From contig NZ_JAKNTO010000001.1 in NCBI RefSeq assembly GCF_022440845.1, positions 3,534,001-3,598,000 of the forward strand: a stretch of DNA of 64,000 nt. The letters run 5' to 3'. Numbering within the stretch: position 1 is the stretch's first letter; every line of letters starts with the position of its first letter. A program made the translations under genes and the position numbers. A model generated the notes under the pieces. The model did no database searches and was not told the origin of the DNA. It was given only the letters and a program-made list of their open reading frames with translations. This stretch comes from Ruminococcus sp. OA3. Its GTDB lineage: Bacteria; Bacillota; Clostridia; Lachnospirales; Lachnospiraceae. Below are positions 8,313 through 15,194 of the stretch, piece after piece.

Positions 8313-9683
8313 ATGAAACTGCTGCGCTGTGCTGTCTATATCCGGGTATCCAGTGATGAACAGGCAAAATACGGAGATTCAATGCGCGATCAGAAGGAAC
8401 GGGGGATCGAGTACATAAAAACCAGAAAAGATGCCATACTTCAGGGAATCTATATCGATGACGGGGTTTCCGGCCAGAAACTGGACCGCGGTGACTTTTC
8501 CAATCTGATGGGTGCCGTCAAGAATCAGGAGATCGATCTGATCGTCTTCACCAAGCTGGACCGGTGGTTTCGTAATCTGAGGCATTATCTGAACACGCAG
8601 GCAATGCTTGAAGAAAACGGTGTTGCATGGATCGCTATCGATCAGCCGTATTTTGACACCTCGACGCCTCATGGCCGTGCCTTCGTAGCACAATCCATGA
8701 TGTGGGCAGAACTGGAAGCTCAAAACGATGGTATCCGTATCCGCGACGTATTCCGGAATAAAGTTAAGTACGGAGAAGTCATTACCGGAAAAGTTCCACG
8801 CGGATACCGGATTCAGGATAAACATCTCGTACTGTCGGATGAAGCACCGGCAATCCGCGACAGCATCATGTATTACCTTAAAACAAACTCCCTGAATGCA
8901 ACACTGCGGTATATGAGTGAGGAATATCAGATTATCATGACGCTGCAAAATTTAAAAAGCAGCATTCTCAAAAATGAAAAATATACGGGAAAATACCGTG
9001 GAAACGAACACTACTGTCCCCGTCTGATCACAGACGAAGATTTTGCCCGGATTCAAAAAGCGCTGTCAAGAAACATCCGGTCACACCAGAAATATGACTA
9101 TCTGTTTTCAGGACTCCTCAGCTGTGCAGAATGCGGATCAAGGCTGAATGCCTGTCAGATCCATGTCGTTGTAAAAAGAAACAGCGGCAAAATATACCGG
9201 TACTGTTATCCGGCTTATCAATGCAGGCAGCACGCTGCTTCCGGAACTTGTTCCATGAAGGGAAAAATCCGTGAAACACAGATTGAAAAAGCTCTTCTGG
9301 AGACTTTAAAAGAAGAATTGGAGACATATAAAGCTGTTGCAAAAATTTCGGAAAGCCGTACGGTTGACAACCGCCCCCGGAAATCTGCCATAAAAAATAA
9401 AATGCAGCGCCTGAAAGAACTGTATCTGAATAATGCTATTTCTATCGATGAATATAAATCAGACAGGTTGAAACTGGAGCAGGAGCTCTGTTCCCTGCCG
9501 GATATCGAAAAGCCGTCGAAAAACGTAACTGACTTTAAGGAATTCATGGAATATGATTTTAAATCCCTGTATGATTTACTGGAAAACGCTGAGAAACGCA
9601 GATTCTGGCGGAGCTTTATTTCAGATATACGTATCTCAAAAAGCTCCGCCAGAACGTGTTACATGGATGTTTCCTTTTTATAA
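8313..9683 (+). CDS. large serine recombinase of the feoB element
   Basis: Site-specific recombinase, 456 aa from ATG at 8313; the frame stays open upstream to 8232, but AGGAA and the conserved MKLLRCAVYIRVSS start favour 8313. The resolvase domain spans residues 1-150 with the catalytic serine in YIRVSS (S13) and arginines in KLDRWFRN. A recombinase domain follows (PRGYRIQDKHL, KNEKYTGKYRG), then a zinc ribbon (CAECGS, later CRQHAASGTCSMKG) and a coiled-coil segment near 370-430. This is the integrase expected to cut at the 17-bp core and, with a directionality factor, restore feoB. Ends 25 bp before the right repeat. Confidence 0.93.
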   Translation: MKLLRCAVYIRVSSDEQAKYGDSMRDQKERGIEYIKTRKDAILQGIYIDDGVSGQKLDRGDFSNLMGAVKNQEIDLIVFTKLDRWFRNLRHYLNTQAMLEENGVAWIAIDQPYFDTSTPHGRAFVAQSMMWAELEAQNDGIRIRDVFRNKVKYGEVITGKVPRGYRIQDKHLVLSDEAPAIRDSIMYYLKTNSLNATLRYMSEEYQIIMTLQNLKSSILKNEKYTGKYRGNEHYCPRLITDEDFARIQKALSRNIRSHQKYDYLFSGLLSCAECGSRLNACQIHVVVKRNSGKIYRYCYPAYQCRQHAASGTCSMKGKIRETQIEKALLETLKEELETYKAVAKISESRTVDNRPRKSAIKNKMQRLKELYLNNAISIDEYKSDRLKLEQELCSLPDIEKPSKNVTDFKEFMEYDFKSLYDLLENAEKRRFWRSFISDIRISKSSARTCYMDVSFL

Positions 9684-9696
9684 TTTTGTTTTGCCT

Positions 9697-9798
9697 TTAA
9701 GTGAGAGATCCTGTATGCTGTTTCATCCCGGTTAACGCGTTAAACACCGTACTCTTCCCCACATTGGGATTTCCAGCCAGCGCAACTGTCATACTCAT
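9697..9798 (-). pseudogene. feoB: feoB 5' part with P-loop
   Basis: Thirty-three codons: the first 30 match the FeoB amino terminus, with the complete G1 motif GNPNVGKST at residues 9-17 and [10 protein letters not shown], then three codons from the element (SLT) and TAA. The ATG at 9798 overlaps the feoA stop as ATGA, the usual translational coupling of feoA-feoB. It joins in frame to the 661-residue remainder when the element is removed. Confidence 0.92.
9709..9725. repeat. attachment-site direct repeat, right copy
   Basis: Second copy of TGAAACAGCATACAGGA (minus strand), inside the feoB 5' part. Flanks A/T here versus T/C at the left copy bound the identity to exactly 17 bp. Confidence 0.9.
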
Positions 9799-10037
9799 TG
9801 AACCACCATCCTGACTCTCACCTGTCTTGAATCTTCATCCCGCAAAGCAATCACCGCCCTGCGTATTAAATAAGCTGTCGGATCTCCCATCGGGCTTTTT
9901 CCCACACACTCAACTGCTGTTCCATCAATCAATCCGATATCCTGCAGCCGCCTGCGCATATTGCCGGAAGTCATAAGCCTGACCACAACAGCTTTCTCAC
10001 CTGGCTTGAGCTGTGACAACCGTAAATCCATCTCCAC
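9795..10037 (-). CDS. feoA: FeoA, ferrous iron transport accessory protein
   Basis: Small SH3-like cytosolic protein (80 aa) needed for FeoB function. Typical FeoA features: L[14 protein letters not shown] at the start, [26 protein letters not shown] in the middle, [12 protein letters not shown] near the end. GTG at 10037 follows GGAGGG by five bases; ATG two codons later is an alternative. Its stop overlaps the ATG of the feoB 5' part. Confidence 0.92.
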   Translation of the reverse strand: MEMDLRLSQLKPGEKAVVVRLMTSGNMRRRLQDIGLIDGTAVECVGKSPMGDPTAYLIRRAVIALRDEDSRQVRVRMVVQ

Positions 10038-10097
10038 ATTTGCCCTCCTGCTTCAGCATTTCCTTATGATTACTGTATGAAGCCGCAAATGTTTTTG

Positions 10098-10274
10098 TTA
10101 ATCTTCAGTCTGGCCATTTTCCATCAGTACAGAAAGATGCGGATTATAAAGATACGGAGATCTGGGGGCTTCTAGCATATCTTCTATTTCATGCTCAAAC
10201 GAAATTATTTTTTTTAAGTATGCATTTACAATGATACTTTTCAGCTTAATTATGAACTTGAACTTTATGTTCAT
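10098..10274 (-). CDS. 58-aa small protein upstream of feoA
   Basis: Small gene preceded by an excellent GGAGGTGAT ribosome site. The first 25 residues are basic and hydrophobic (KFKFIIKLKSIIVNAYLKKII), the rest acidic (EHEIEDMLEA...). It lies about 60 bp upstream of feoA in the same direction and may be the first gene of the iron operon. Not recognised; a membrane-associated micropeptide is possible. Confidence 0.5.
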   Translation of the reverse strand: MNIKFKFIIKLKSIIVNAYLKKIISFEHEIEDMLEAPRSPYLYNPHLSVLMENGQTED

Positions 10275-10353
10275 TCACATCACCTCCAGCAAAATTGTAA
10301 CATAGTGACCCGCAAAAAAAAGCTGGTAAATAATTCAAACCGCCTGCACCAGA

Positions 10354-10553
10354 GGTTTGGAAAATGATATAGATGCCATTGAAAATGCAGTTGCATATGA
10401 TTTTAGTAATGGTTTAGTAGAAGGAATAAAAGCAGGCTAAAAATGATTAAGCGTACTATGTACGGCAGATGCAGCCGAGAATTATCAGAAGGAAAGCTGG
10501 AATATAAGATTATTAATCTCCTCGTTCAGTTCTTAAAGAGGCTTAAACATTAA
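10354..10553 (+). pseudogene. remnant of a transposase C-terminus, ISL3-like
   Basis: Two adjoining frames read as the end of an ISL3-type DDE transposase: NDIDAIENAVAYDFSNGLVEG, a stop and frame change near 10440, then MIKRTMYGRCSRELSEGKLEYK. The NGLVEG...MIKRTMYGR pair is the family signature. The rest of the element is gone. Confidence 0.6.
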
Positions 10554-10683
10554 ATTTAAACGTTTCACTAAAATGTTTTGGGAATTCCTACTCCTGGTTC
10601 TGTTGTTCCGAAAGGTCGCCCATGCTATAGTGGCAACTACAAGAAAGTACTACTTCAAAAACAAATAACAAGGAGGAAACATA

Positions 10684-12600
10684 ATGTACGGACAGGAGTT
10701 TGAATTTTTTGATCTTTTAGACATTTTCAAAAACAGACAGGAAGTCGAGGGGGGGACAGGCGAGTGTGTAGCTGTTTATGATTACACAGATTTTAACATG
10801 CGTTGGATTGAACCGCCGATTCCAATCTACTATGTCTCCACACTCGATGAGAACGGTAACTCTAATGTGGCTCCGATTTCTCTCGGAACCTGCTGCTGGG
10901 GAGAGCATCCTTGGGGAAGGCATTACTACACTCTTGGTGTACAGCATACCCGAAACACCAACCGTAATCTGAAACTGAATAAGGAATGTGTTATCAGCTA
11001 TGCAAACGCAAGACAATTAAGGGAAAGTACCATTGCCTGCTGTCCACTTCCATATGGTATCAGTGAAATGGATGTTGCTAAATTTACCCCGCTTCCATCA
11101 AAGAAGGTTAAACCAGCCGGCATCAAAGAGTGTATCTCTAATATGGAAGCACGTGTTGTCAATGAAGTGGAAGTTTCCAATACAACAATCTTCGTTGTTG
11201 AGATCGTTGGTATGAGCGTTGACAAGGAAGCCCTTGATCGTGATAGACATAGTAAATATCAGTTGGGTATTGGTGGAACAGACCTCGTATTTGAGATGTC
11301 TCTGACTGGAAGCCCGGCACGTATGAACTACGGTCTGATTGACCAGAACAAAATTCTGCCTTGCCCAAGTACGATCGGTGACGAAAAAGAGTGGAAGGGA
11401 ACCTTTGAATCCTGGATGACTTCCGAGCTTCACAGAGGCCGTATTACAAAGAAAGAGTACAAGAAACTCCTGCTCCTCAACAAGAGCTGGATTCGCAATT
11501 CTGATCCTGTTGCGAATGGAGAAGTTAAGCATGAATTGACTGAGCTGCTTAAAGAGATGATCTGGCGTCCAATCAAGGATAATGATTATGTACGTAAAAA
11601 TGATGTACAGGCGAGAAAAGAACATAACTATGTGCGTAACTCTGTTGGTTACTATGACTTCACACATGAGCTTATGGAAGTTACCGGAAAAGATGCAGCT
11701 AAGTTCCTTGACCGTATGATGGTTGGAGGTGTCAGCAAACTCAAGACAACACAGGCTAAGTACATGACTATGCTGAACAAGGACGGCATCATCATCGACG
11801 ATGTTATTGTATTTCGTCCAGAGGAAGACAAGTACTGGGTTTCTACGCTGAAGATTGACAAGATGTTTATCTGGTTTGACATGAACAAACAGGATGAGGA
11901 TGTATCTTACAGAGAAATCACCAGTGAAAAAACAATGTACTCCGTACAGGGGCCAAACTCTCGTAAAGTGCTGAATGCGATGCTTGCGAAGGATATTACG
12001 GACCAGAAGTTCTATACAATCTGTGACAATGCGATCGATGGTCATCCAGTTAAAATTGCTCGTTGTGGTTATACCGGTGAGCTTGGATACGAGATCTACT
12101 GTGATCCGGATAATGAGCTGCTGGTAGAGACTAAGCTCGAGGAGTGCGGAAAAGAGTACAATATTCAACGCATCACTACAGATGTCATCATAACCAGCCT
12201 TCCTAAGGAAAAGGGCTATGTTCTGATGAGTGATCTGGAGAGACTGAATCCGCTTGAGGCAGGATTTGACTGGACTATCGATTGGAGCAAGGACTTCATC
12301 GGCAAGGATGTGCTTGAGAAAATCAAGGCAGAAGGCGGTCCCGGAAGAACCATGATGGGCTTCATGATTGATGATCCGAGGGCAGCTCTCCAGTTTGAAG
12401 GTAAGGTGTTAAAAGATGCAAAGAAAATCGGTCGCATTACTTGCTATACCTACGGATACACAGTAGAGAAGGTTATTGGCTACTGCCTGATTGATGTTGA
12501 CGCTGCAAAACCAGGTGATACTGTCAACATCCATGGTTATAAGGCAACTCTGACTGATCGCATATTCTATGATCCTGAGAATGCAAGAATCAGAGGGTAA
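10684..12600 (+). CDS. flavin-reductase-like / GcvT-like aminomethyltransferase fusion
   Basis: Unusual two-domain protein, 638 aa, with an AAGGAGGAAAC site. Residues about 1-215 resemble FMN-binding split-barrel flavin reductases (YYVSTLDENGNSNVAPISLG, then HTRNTNRNLKLNKECVISY). Residues about 310-635 form a GcvT/DmdA-type tetrahydrofolate-binding domain (VGYYDFTHELMEVTGKDAAKFLD, GYTGELGYEIY, NPLEAGFDW, FIGKDVL). GcvT relatives move methyl or methylene groups from amines, sulfonium compounds or aryl methyl ethers to tetrahydrofolate, so a demethylase with a built-in flavin module is a reasonable inference. The other glycine-cleavage genes are not nearby. The isolated plus-strand position behind a transposase remnant suggests acquisition by transfer. 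Confidence 0.78.
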   Translation: MYGQEFEFFDLLDIFKNRQEVEGGTGECVAVYDYTDFNMRWIEPPIPIYYVSTLDENGNSNVAPISLGTCCWGEHPWGRHYYTLGVQHTRNTNRNLKLNKECVISYANARQLRESTIACCPLPYGISEMDVAKFTPLPSKKVKPAGIKECISNMEARVVNEVEVSNTTIFVVEIVGMSVDKEALDRDRHSKYQLGIGGTDLVFEMSLTGSPARMNYGLIDQNKILPCPSTIGDEKEWKGTFESWMTSELHRGRITKKEYKKLLLLNKSWIRNSDPVANGEVKHELTELLKEMIWRPIKDNDYVRKNDVQARKEHNYVRNSVGYYDFTHELMEVTGKDAAKFLDRMMVGGVSKLKTTQAKYMTMLNKDGIIIDDVIVFRPEEDKYWVSTLKIDKMFIWFDMNKQDEDVSYREITSEKTMYSVQGPNSRKVLNAMLAKDITDQKFYTICDNAIDGHPVKIARCGYTGELGYEIYCDPDNELLVETKLEECGKEYNIQRITTDVIITSLPKEKGYVLMSDLERLNPLEAGFDWTIDWSKDFIGKDVLEKIKAEGGPGRTMMGFMIDDPRAALQFEGKVLKDAKKIGRITCYTYGYTVEKVIGYCLIDVDAAKPGDTVNIHGYKATLTDRIFYDPENARIRG

Positions 12601-12652
12601 GTAGTAACGTCGGTTACAGAGTATAGTTACATAATAACATGTAACGGAGAGG

Positions 12653-12678
12653 AGATGGTTGTCGTCAGCCATCTTTTT
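12653..12678 (+). terminator. terminator after the fusion gene
   Basis: Stem AGATGGTTG/CAGCCATCT (one G-U pair), four-base loop, then a T-rich run. Confidence 0.75.
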
Positions 12679-12774
12679 CTCTTTTTATAGGGATAATTAC
12701 AGGGTGGCATGTGACCAATCGGGCGGAATATCATGAAGGAGCGCTTCCAGAACCCCCGACAATAAGAAATATGA

Positions 12775-12900
12775 AAAGGAAGAGACCGTCCCTTACAGAA
12801 TCTGGATCTTGAAAAATCCCGGATTCTGTGGAATTGTCTCTTCCCTGCTTATCAGGGGTTAAAAATCGGTATTAACCGACACCCCCTGATTCTCTGTTTT
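12775..12900. repeat. two nested inverted repeats in an intergenic gap
   Basis: From 12775: GGAAGAGAC...GTCTCTTCC enclosing ACAGAATCtGG...CCcGGATTCTGT, an imperfect hairpin of about 65 bp. Immediately after it, ATCAGGGG...CCCCTGAT with inner CGGT/ACCG and a following T run forms a plus-strand terminator. The gap 12679-12901 has no gene; the first hairpin may be a small repetitive element. Confidence 0.5.
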
Positions 12901-12901
12901 T

Positions 12902-13258
12902 TTATTTCAGTATCTTCATCTTATATCGGTTTTGTTTTACCGGTATCTCAGACAGGTTTTTACGTTCCCGAAGATGTTCCAGCTGCATTTCTCTCTTCCT
13001 GATATCTGCCATTCTCCTGCTCACCGGCTGGTATCTGCTGATTTCTTCCCCGCACCTTACACTGCGACCGTTCCGCACGTATTCGATCCCATACTGAACT
13101 GCGATGTATAGTTTCAGATACGCATACTGCAGGCTTGTACCAATCCTGTGGATTACAGTACTCTTATAATCCAAACCATCGCTGGCATATGCAGCAATTG
13201 CGATTCCAACCAGGATAATGCAGCTGATCCGTAAATAAATACCATATGCCTCCAGCAT
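12902..13258 (-). CDS. hypothetical 118-aa membrane-anchored protein
   Basis: One hydrophobic segment at residues about 9-25 (LRISCIILVGIAIAAYA), then a hydrophilic, strongly basic tail ending KQNRYKMKILK, so a single-pass protein with a cytosolic C-terminus is likely. AAAGGGGATGAG precedes the ATG. No family recognised. It stands alone between the intergenic repeats and the DUF368 gene. Confidence 0.55.
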   Translation of the reverse strand: MLEAYGIYLRISCIILVGIAIAAYASDGLDYKSTVIHRIGTSLQYAYLKLYIAVQYGIEYVRNGRSVRCGEEISRYQPVSRRMADIRKREMQLEHLRERKNLSEIPVKQNRYKMKILK

Positions 13259-13321
13259 AAGCTCATCCCCTTTCGCAATACTTTGTTATTATCTTTATAA
13301 TACCTCCGAAACCTGGAATAG

Positions 13322-14164
13322 TCAATACATTTGGCTTGGTTTTTTTAACTTTTCAGTTTTTATCATTTCATTTTCCGTCAGAAGACGAATCAGTCCAAAC
13401 CCCGTCAGCAGGGATGCACTGCAAAGTACCCATTCCCACCCTGCAGGAAGTCCCGGAAATACATCTGCGGCTGAACCGATGATAAACCCCATAATGATCA
13501 AATACGTTGGCTGCGGATACCGCTGCATGGCACCTTCTAGTACCTTTGTCGTCAGGACAATCCCAAGCAGCAGGCCAATGCCCATCGGCATGAGAAATCC
13601 CAGATCAAACGAACTGATCGCCTTCATTGTATCCTGGTATATCCCCAGCATGAGCAAAAGATAAGAAATGCTGATCCCGGGCAGAATCAGCGCTATCGCA
13701 GCAATAAAACCTGCCGAAACCAGAACCAGAATTCCAGTGCTTCCCCCGCTGCTGCCAAACGCTTCCGCTGGAAAGAGTGAAATAAGCATGACAGCAAAGA
13801 TTCCTCCGATCACATAAACGGGAAGCTTCCAGGAAAATGCCTGTACCTGGGCTTTTTGATACATCATGGGTATTCCGCCTGCCACAGCTCCGAGGAAAAA
13901 AAACATCATGGGTTTCGTATATGCTTCTATCAGCGCCAGTAAAGGACTTGCAAAAAGCATCATACCGGCGAGAGCAGCAAAAGTAAACACTGATAAAAAG
14001 AGAAAATTCTCTTTTTTCTGCTTTCTGAATGAGCTTACCGATGAGACGAGCCTGTCGTATATGCCAAGGATCATTGCCATAGATCCCCCGCTGACGCCGG
14101 GTACCAGCATTGTACCTCCGACAATCAAACCTTTTGCAGCGGTACTGATTCCATCTTTTTTCAT
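13322..14164 (-). CDS. DUF368 family membrane protein, polyprenyl-phosphate transporter candidate
   Basis: Integral membrane protein, 280 aa from the ATG at 14164, chosen for its AAGGAGATTTTG site; an in-frame extension to 14230 has none. The signature GTMLVPGVSGGSMAMILGIYDRL lies near the start and is mirrored by ALILPGISISYLLLMLGIY at about residue 160, the internal repeat of the family. DUF368 proteins have been linked experimentally to recycling of undecaprenyl phosphate across the membrane (PopT). About eight to ten membrane segments. Confidence 0.85.
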   Translation of the reverse strand: MKKDGISTAAKGLIVGGTMLVPGVSGGSMAMILGIYDRLVSSVSSFRKQKKENFLFLSVFTFAALAGMMLFASPLLALIEAYTKPMMFFFLGAVAGGIPMMYQKAQVQAFSWKLPVYVIGGIFAVMLISLFPAEAFGSSGGSTGILVLVSAGFIAAIALILPGISISYLLLMLGIYQDTMKAISSFDLGFLMPMGIGLLLGIVLTTKVLEGAMQRYPQPTYLIIMGFIIGSAADVFPGLPAGWEWVLCSASLLTGFGLIRLLTENEMIKTEKLKKPSQMY

Positions 14165-14461
14165 CAAAATCTCCTTATTATCATCTTTTAAGTTATATCC
14201 GATTATAGAGTTCATACCGTATTGAGGCAAGTGACTTTATATTTATTTAAGAATTTTATACCTATGTATATTATGTTCCCCTCTCTTCTTATTCATCTTT
14301 CATTGCTGCACTATTTTCATTATTGTTTTTTGTATAATTTGTATAATTTAAAACCGGAATATTTGTGCAGTATTTGCCAGAATCAAAGACTAGCGAGGAT
14401 CAGATCGTGAAGCATCATTTCCTTGCCTGTTAACGACAGTGCCATTTTCAGGCACGCTGCT
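14165..14461. other. intergenic region upstream of the DUF368 gene
   Basis: About 300 bp of AT-rich DNA between the DUF368 gene and the terminator of the next minus-strand gene. I see no gene; short tandem TATACAAAT-like runs near 14335-14350 may be promoter material. Confidence 0.4.
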
Positions 14462-14506
14462 AAAAAAGGTGCCCCAGAGGTTATCTCATAACTCCCGGGT
14501 CACCTT
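14462..14506 (-). terminator. terminator after the PNPOx-like gene
   Basis: Minus-strand stem AGGTGaCCC...GGGGCACCT followed by T6, just past the stop codon at 14515. Confidence 0.8.
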
Positions 14507-14514
14507 CTCAGAGG

Positions 14515-15027
14515 TTACATATGTCCATTTTGACACTCTTCTGACTCACCTGGTGTTTTTACCGGACGCCGTTTTCCTGTAAATTCTGATACGGTCAGTT
14601 TTATCACAGTCACGATGGACACGAGACGTTCATTGAATTCGAACTGCTTTCCGGTCTGACACTGCATCAATATTTCCATCGCCTCTGTTTTTTCCTTCAC
14701 ATCCTCTACCAGTTCAATTCTTCCCTTGCCCATGATGCTGGCATAGCCATATCCGTACTGGCAGGCCACTCTTCCCTGAATCAGTTCATGGTCACAGTCC
14801 ATCTCAAACGCTGCATTCGAACAGCTTTTGATCAGGTCCAGCTTCTTCCCTCGCATGCCTCCATGCATATAAAACGTCAGTTTTTCACCCTCCAGGGTAT
14901 AGCCATAATTCATCGGCAATATGTAAATATCATCACCATCGTGCAGCCCGATATGGATTACCTTACATGTTTCCAATACCTGGCGCATTTCTTCAATATC
15001 TGTAATTTCCCGATCTCTCCGTCGCAT
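14515..15027 (-). CDS. pyridoxamine 5'-phosphate oxidase-like flavin-binding protein
   Basis: Split-barrel FMN/F420-type protein of the NimA/PNPOx-like group, 170 aa. ILPMNYGYTLEGEKLTFYMHGGMRGKKLDLIKSCSNAAFEMD is the family core, followed by QYGYGYASIMGKGRIELVED. The start at 15027 (MRRRD) lies nine bases after GGAGG and directly behind the stop of a 38-codon frame; ATG at 15036 is an alternative. Members include nitroimidazole reductases and unassigned flavoproteins; the substrate is not predictable. Confidence 0.8.
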   Translation of the reverse strand: MRRRDREITDIEEMRQVLETCKVIHIGLHDGDDIYILPMNYGYTLEGEKLTFYMHGGMRGKKLDLIKSCSNAAFEMDCDHELIQGRVACQYGYGYASIMGKGRIELVEDVKEKTEAMEILMQCQTGKQFEFNERLVSIVTVIKLTVSEFTGKRRPVKTPGESEECQNGHM

Positions 15028-15028
15028 T

Positions 15029-15145
15029 TTACTCATCCTCCATCTCAAAAGCATATCTTCTGAAGCCTTTACAGCAAATAGGCTTCAGCTCCTGATCTTT
15101 TGTTTTTTGATTATTTTCTCTTCTGTTCATTGTTTTCTTTCTCAT
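15029..15145 (-). CDS. possible 38-aa peptide coupled to the PNPOx-like gene
   Basis: Short open frame (starts MRKKTMNRREN, contains KPICCKGFRRY, ends EMEDE) whose TAA lies one base before the ATG of the PNPOx-like gene. Its last codons contain that gene's GGAGG. Very basic with a CC pair. The coupling argues for real translation, but its own ribosome site is weak and no family is recognised. Confidence 0.35.
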   Translation of the reverse strand: MRKKTMNRRENNQKTKDQELKPICCKGFRRYAFEMEDE

Positions 15146-15194
15146 CTGAATATATCTTTTATAAGCCTTATTGTATCATGAAATACACTGCCTA

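Larger units (their letters stand above)
7602..9725. mobile_element. serine-recombinase element interrupting feoB
   Basis: A compact unit of 2107 bp plus one repeat copy, bounded by identical 17-bp direct repeats that are themselves feoB coding sequence. It contains two tandem tiny genes and a large serine recombinase on the plus strand (opposite to feoB) and one tiny gene on the minus strand. No capsid, replication, conjugation or resistance gene is present. The layout recalls recombinase-excised intervening elements such as skin in sigK; that comparison is by architecture only. Confidence 0.88.

Noticed and set aside
11098-12168. Long minus-strand open frame (356 codons) opposite the fusion gene
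   Set aside because: It is the antisense shadow of the GcvT-like gene, has no ribosome site or recognisable domain, and the plus-strand reading matches known motifs throughout.
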